NCBI GenBank assembly: GCA_947505055.1
Contig: CANNLO010000069.1
Coordinates: forward strand, 1 to 17,036
DNA length: 17,036 nucleotides
Source of the DNA: Methylococcaceae bacterium
Lineage (GTDB): Bacteria; Pseudomonadota; Gammaproteobacteria; Methylococcales; Methylomonadaceae
Direction: 5' to 3'
Below, in pieces: positions 14,634 to 17,036 of this stretch. Each line of letters starts with the position of its first letter. Within the stretch, counting starts at the first letter, position 1. A program made the translations under genes and the position numbers. The notes below the pieces were generated by a model that did no database searches, was not told where the DNA came from, and worked only from the letters and a program-made list of their open reading frames with translations.

Positions 14634-15902
14634 ATGTACGATCATTCGTTTAACCAAGTAACTCTAATGAGGGGGCTTAGAAAGAGTGACTTCAGAAAGA
14701 ATAATCATCTTTATGTTGAAGCAGATAAGCTAGTTACTCTTGATGCAGCTATTAGTTCAGCCAAAACGGCCTTCCATGGGGGCAATCCACTTATCCATTT
14801 TGAGAAGGGTGGCAAGCGAATCTATTACGCTAATAACTTGACTCACGAGCTAGTTCTCCGGAAAGTCTGTTCAAACATTAAACGACTAGTAAGAATTCAA
14901 CAGCCCAATAGGGAATCAATAGTCGAAACACTGACCCACTTGGTTTCGGAGGCAGTGCCCTATCGACTCTTTAGGCTGGACATAAAAAGCTTCTATGAAT
15001 CCTTCGCAACCGATGAAGTAAGTAAAACAGTAGGTGCGTTATCAGGGGTCAGCCCATTAACTAATCGTTTAGTTGAGGAATTGTTACACCACTTTGTGAC
15101 TTCAGGAGGATCTGGTGTGCCGCGTGGCCTAGCCCTAAGCGCCACACTGGCAGACGTAATGATGATGCCCTTTGACCGAGAGTTGAAGAGTCTTTCGGGA
15201 GTGTATTTCTACGCTCGATACGTAGATGACATTGTAATTATTACAAATGGCTCGGAAAAAGAATCTACATTCCTGAAGAAAATAAAATCCTTATTACCTA
15301 CTGGCCTTTTGTTGCACAACAATAAAAAAGATGTCATCACAGTACCGAAGGTCGTTACCCCCGTGAAGGGAGCAACAGTAACAAATGATTTGTTCAGTTG
15401 TAGTTATCTCGGTTATAAAATTACGGTGTCGGAGCCGTTACAAGTTAAGAATCTGAGAGCCAAAAGTCATCATCGTGATGTTAGGATAGGAATTGCAGAT
15501 TCAAAAATAAGCAAAATAAAGTTCAGAATTGTCCGCTCGCTCACAGCTTTCCTAAAAGATGGCGACTTCGATTTATTGACTCATCGTATTAAATACCTGA
15601 CCTCTAATTTCAGTGTAAGGGACGTAAATAGAGACAAGAACAAGAGGGCTGGTATTTATTATAGCTATCCCCAAATAACGGAAGCCCCCGATAATGGCCT
15701 TGATGAACTGGATGATTTTCTGCGAAGGGCAATCCTAAACAGGCATGGTAGAACATTCTCAACAATATCCGCAGCTCTATCGTCAAAGCAAAAGAGAACA
15801 CTATTAAGTCATAGCTTCCGAGAGGGTCATAGGCAGCGTTTCTTTGTTTATTTTCATCCTCACCTAATTAATAATATTCAGAGGTGCTGGGAAAATGGCT
15901 AA
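14634..15902 (+). CDS. drt3a: Antiviral reverse transcriptase Drt3a (DRT type 3, UG3 group)
   Basis: One of two polymerases of a defence-associated reverse transcriptase system. The 422 aa have the RT core: Asp116 in RLDIKSFYES, the PRGLALSATLAD motif (motif 4), and the active site YVDD (196-199, in YARYVDDIVIIT), then YLGYKITVS. The opening MYDHSFN...LRKSDF is typical of Drt3a. Start choice: the frame reaches back to TTG at 14601, but ATG 14634 has CGGA eight bases upstream and gives the usual N-terminus. In established classification DRT3 pairs a UG3 RT (Drt3a) with a UG8 RT (Drt3b) and an RNA. The stop overlaps the drt3b start by eight bases, so both are made from one message. It follows the restriction operon on the same strand. 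Confidence 0.9.
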   Translation: MYDHSFNQVTLMRGLRKSDFRKNNHLYVEADKLVTLDAAISSAKTAFHGGNPLIHFEKGGKRIYYANNLTHELVLRKVCSNIKRLVRIQQPNRESIVETLTHLVSEAVPYRLFRLDIKSFYESFATDEVSKTVGALSGVSPLTNRLVEELLHHFVTSGGSGVPRGLALSATLADVMMMPFDRELKSLSGVYFYARYVDDIVIITNGSEKESTFLKKIKSLLPTGLLLHNNKKDVITVPKVVTPVKGATVTNDLFSCSYLGYKITVSEPLQVKNLRAKSHHRDVRIGIADSKISKIKFRIVRSLTAFLKDGDFDLLTHRIKYLTSNFSVRDVNRDKNKRAGIYYSYPQITEAPDNGLDELDDFLRRAILNRHGRTFSTISAALSSKQKRTLLSHSFREGHRQRFFVYFHPHLINNIQRCWENG

Positions 15903-17036
15903 AACAAGAAAGCCGAATCGGATTAATCGGCGTGACTATGCTCGTGCACTTGTTACGGACACTTTACCCTACGAGACGCCAGTTATATTTTCCAATGACG
16001 GGCTATATCTAAATGCCAAAAATGATGCCGATTCAAGTCCAGTCTATAAATTTTTGTTAGATACCCTTGTTCTTGGTGATCCAGGGTCTTTTACCATTCC
16101 GTTCTCATATAAGATTCGAAAGAACTCGCTAGAGTTTCGGCGGCTGTCACTAATACATCCATTGTCCCAGTGGAAAGCCACAAATTTCTATAGGAAGTAT
16201 CAGAAATTAATCATTCACTATTGCTCCAAAAGCCCCGCCAGCATTCGATCTCCTTTGAGGGTAGCTAGTACTTTTTATACGAAGTCAGCTTGGGAAAATA
16301 TAAATCAGTACAAAACAGGGCGTGTTACGGAAGCAAGGACCGATGGCTTTAGCAAACATAGTCCTTCATTCTTCTCATACAGAGGATATGACAGGCTTTA
16401 TAAGTTTTTTGATTCCAAGGGTTTTTTTAATCTCGAAAAACGCTTCTTTGTGCTGAAAACTCTTGATGTATCGAAGTGCTTTGACAGCATCTATACCCAT
16501 AGTCTTTCGTGGGCGCTTAAGGATAAGCCTTTCACCAAAAAACACGTAACAGTAGATGCGACCTTTGCCCAACAGTTCGACGGCTTGATGCAGCATATAA
16601 ATCATAAAGAGACGAATGGGATAGTTATTGGTCCAGAGTTAAGTCGAATTTATGCTGAGCTTATTTTCCAGGCTATAGATTTGCAGACTATTAAGAGGCT
16701 CGAAGAGGGGCAAAGGAAGCTTGTTTTTGATGTTGATTATTCGTTTAGGCGTTACGTCGATGATGTTTTTATCTTTGCCAATGATAATGAAACGGCAAGG
16801 GCTATCTACGACTGTTATAGTGATGCACTTACTTCATTTAACCTTCATGCCAACACAGCAAAGTCTATTCATATTCCTAGGCCATTCGTTACGCTTAAAT
16901 CGCGTATTACTCGGGAGTTAAGTCTTCTGGCTAATGGATTCTTAGATAAGTTTCTGGAAGACTCAGGAGATAGGCATTCGCTTAGGCCTAAGAAAATCTA
17001 TAATCAGTGGAAGCTAATACGTAGCTTTATAAGCCA
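15895..17036 (+). CDS. drt3b: Antiviral reverse transcriptase Drt3b (DRT type 3, UG8 group), 3' end outside window
   Basis: Second polymerase of the DRT3 system. The first 380 residues are present with no stop before the window ends. The start ATG lies within the end of drt3a and has GAGGTG at 15881-15886, eight bases upstream. RT motifs are clear: Asp191 in LDVSKCFDSIY, TNGIVIGPELSRIYAEL (motif 4 with G-P-x-x-S-x-x-x-A-E), and the active site YVDD (287-290, in RRYVDDVFIFAND). The N-terminal ~110 residues before the RT core (DTLPYETPVIFSNDGLY...) are characteristic of the larger RTs of this group. Published work on DRT3, as I recall it, reports that the pair makes dinucleotide-repeat DNA, with Drt3b templated by protein rather than RNA; the residues for that cannot be judged here. 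Confidence 0.88.
   Translation, partial: MAKTRKPNRINRRDYARALVTDTLPYETPVIFSNDGLYLNAKNDADSSPVYKFLLDTLVLGDPGSFTIPFSYKIRKNSLEFRRLSLIHPLSQWKATNFYRKYQKLIIHYCSKSPASIRSPLRVASTFYTKSAWENINQYKTGRVTEARTDGFSKHSPSFFSYRGYDRLYKFFDSKGFFNLEKRFFVLKTLDVSKCFDSIYTHSLSWALKDKPFTKKHVTVDATFAQQFDGLMQHINHKETNGIVIGPELSRIYAELIFQAIDLQTIKRLEEGQRKLVFDVDYSFRRYVDDVFIFANDNETARAIYDCYSDALTSFNLHANTAKSIHIPRPFVTLKSRITRELSLLANGFLDKFLEDSGDRHSLRPKKIYNQWKLIRSFIS

Overview
The window looks like the left end of a genomic island in an AT-rich, CCA-encoding bacterium, most likely a gammaproteobacterium. That rests on gene style, strong Shine-Dalgarno (SD) sites and a tRNA-Ser-like end; species cannot be told from the sequence. Bases 1-353 are chromosomal backbone: the 3' end of a helix-hairpin-helix gene with its terminator, a possible tiny ORF, and a minus-strand terminator. 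At 354-373 lies a 20-base copy of a tRNA-Ser 3' end on the minus strand with no tRNA body behind it. This is the expected scar of an element integrated into the 3' end of a tRNA-Ser gene. The intact tRNA should sit at the other end of the island, beyond this window.

From 430 to about 6400 is a compact replicative mobile module: a tyrosine integrase with a perfect inverted repeat upstream; a 65-aa Cys-rich zinc-ribbon-like protein translationally coupled to a 659-aa HUH replication endonuclease (phage gpA type, H-W-H and Y-x3-Y); a Lon-like AAA+ ATPase without a protease domain; then about 0.9 kb without genes. That gap is packed with structure: two related hairpins flank the ATPase, there is an 11-bp perfect hairpin, about 2.5 copies of a 45-49 bp palindromic iteron, and three ~30-bp direct repeats with a GTCAAC core. 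No capsid, tail or conjugation gene is visible, so it resembles a satellite or plasmid-like integrative element with rolling-circle replication.

From about 6400 to the end is defence cargo. First comes a minus-strand C-terminal remnant of a BglII/BstYI-family restriction endonuclease. Then a plus-strand operon carries a 258-aa unknown protein, a PIN-domain nuclease (ATGA overlap), hsdM, hsdS and hsdR (a complete type I restriction-modification system). Last is a two-reverse-transcriptase locus recognisable as DRT type 3: drt3a complete, drt3b overlapping it by 8 bases and running off the window end. The 243-base gap before drt3a can fold and may hold an RNA, but no ACACAC tract is visible there.

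The known systems (type I RM, DRT3) are confident calls. The less described parts are the unknown-protein/PIN pair inside the hsd locus, the HUH/AAA+ module with its elaborate putative origin, and the gap RNA.
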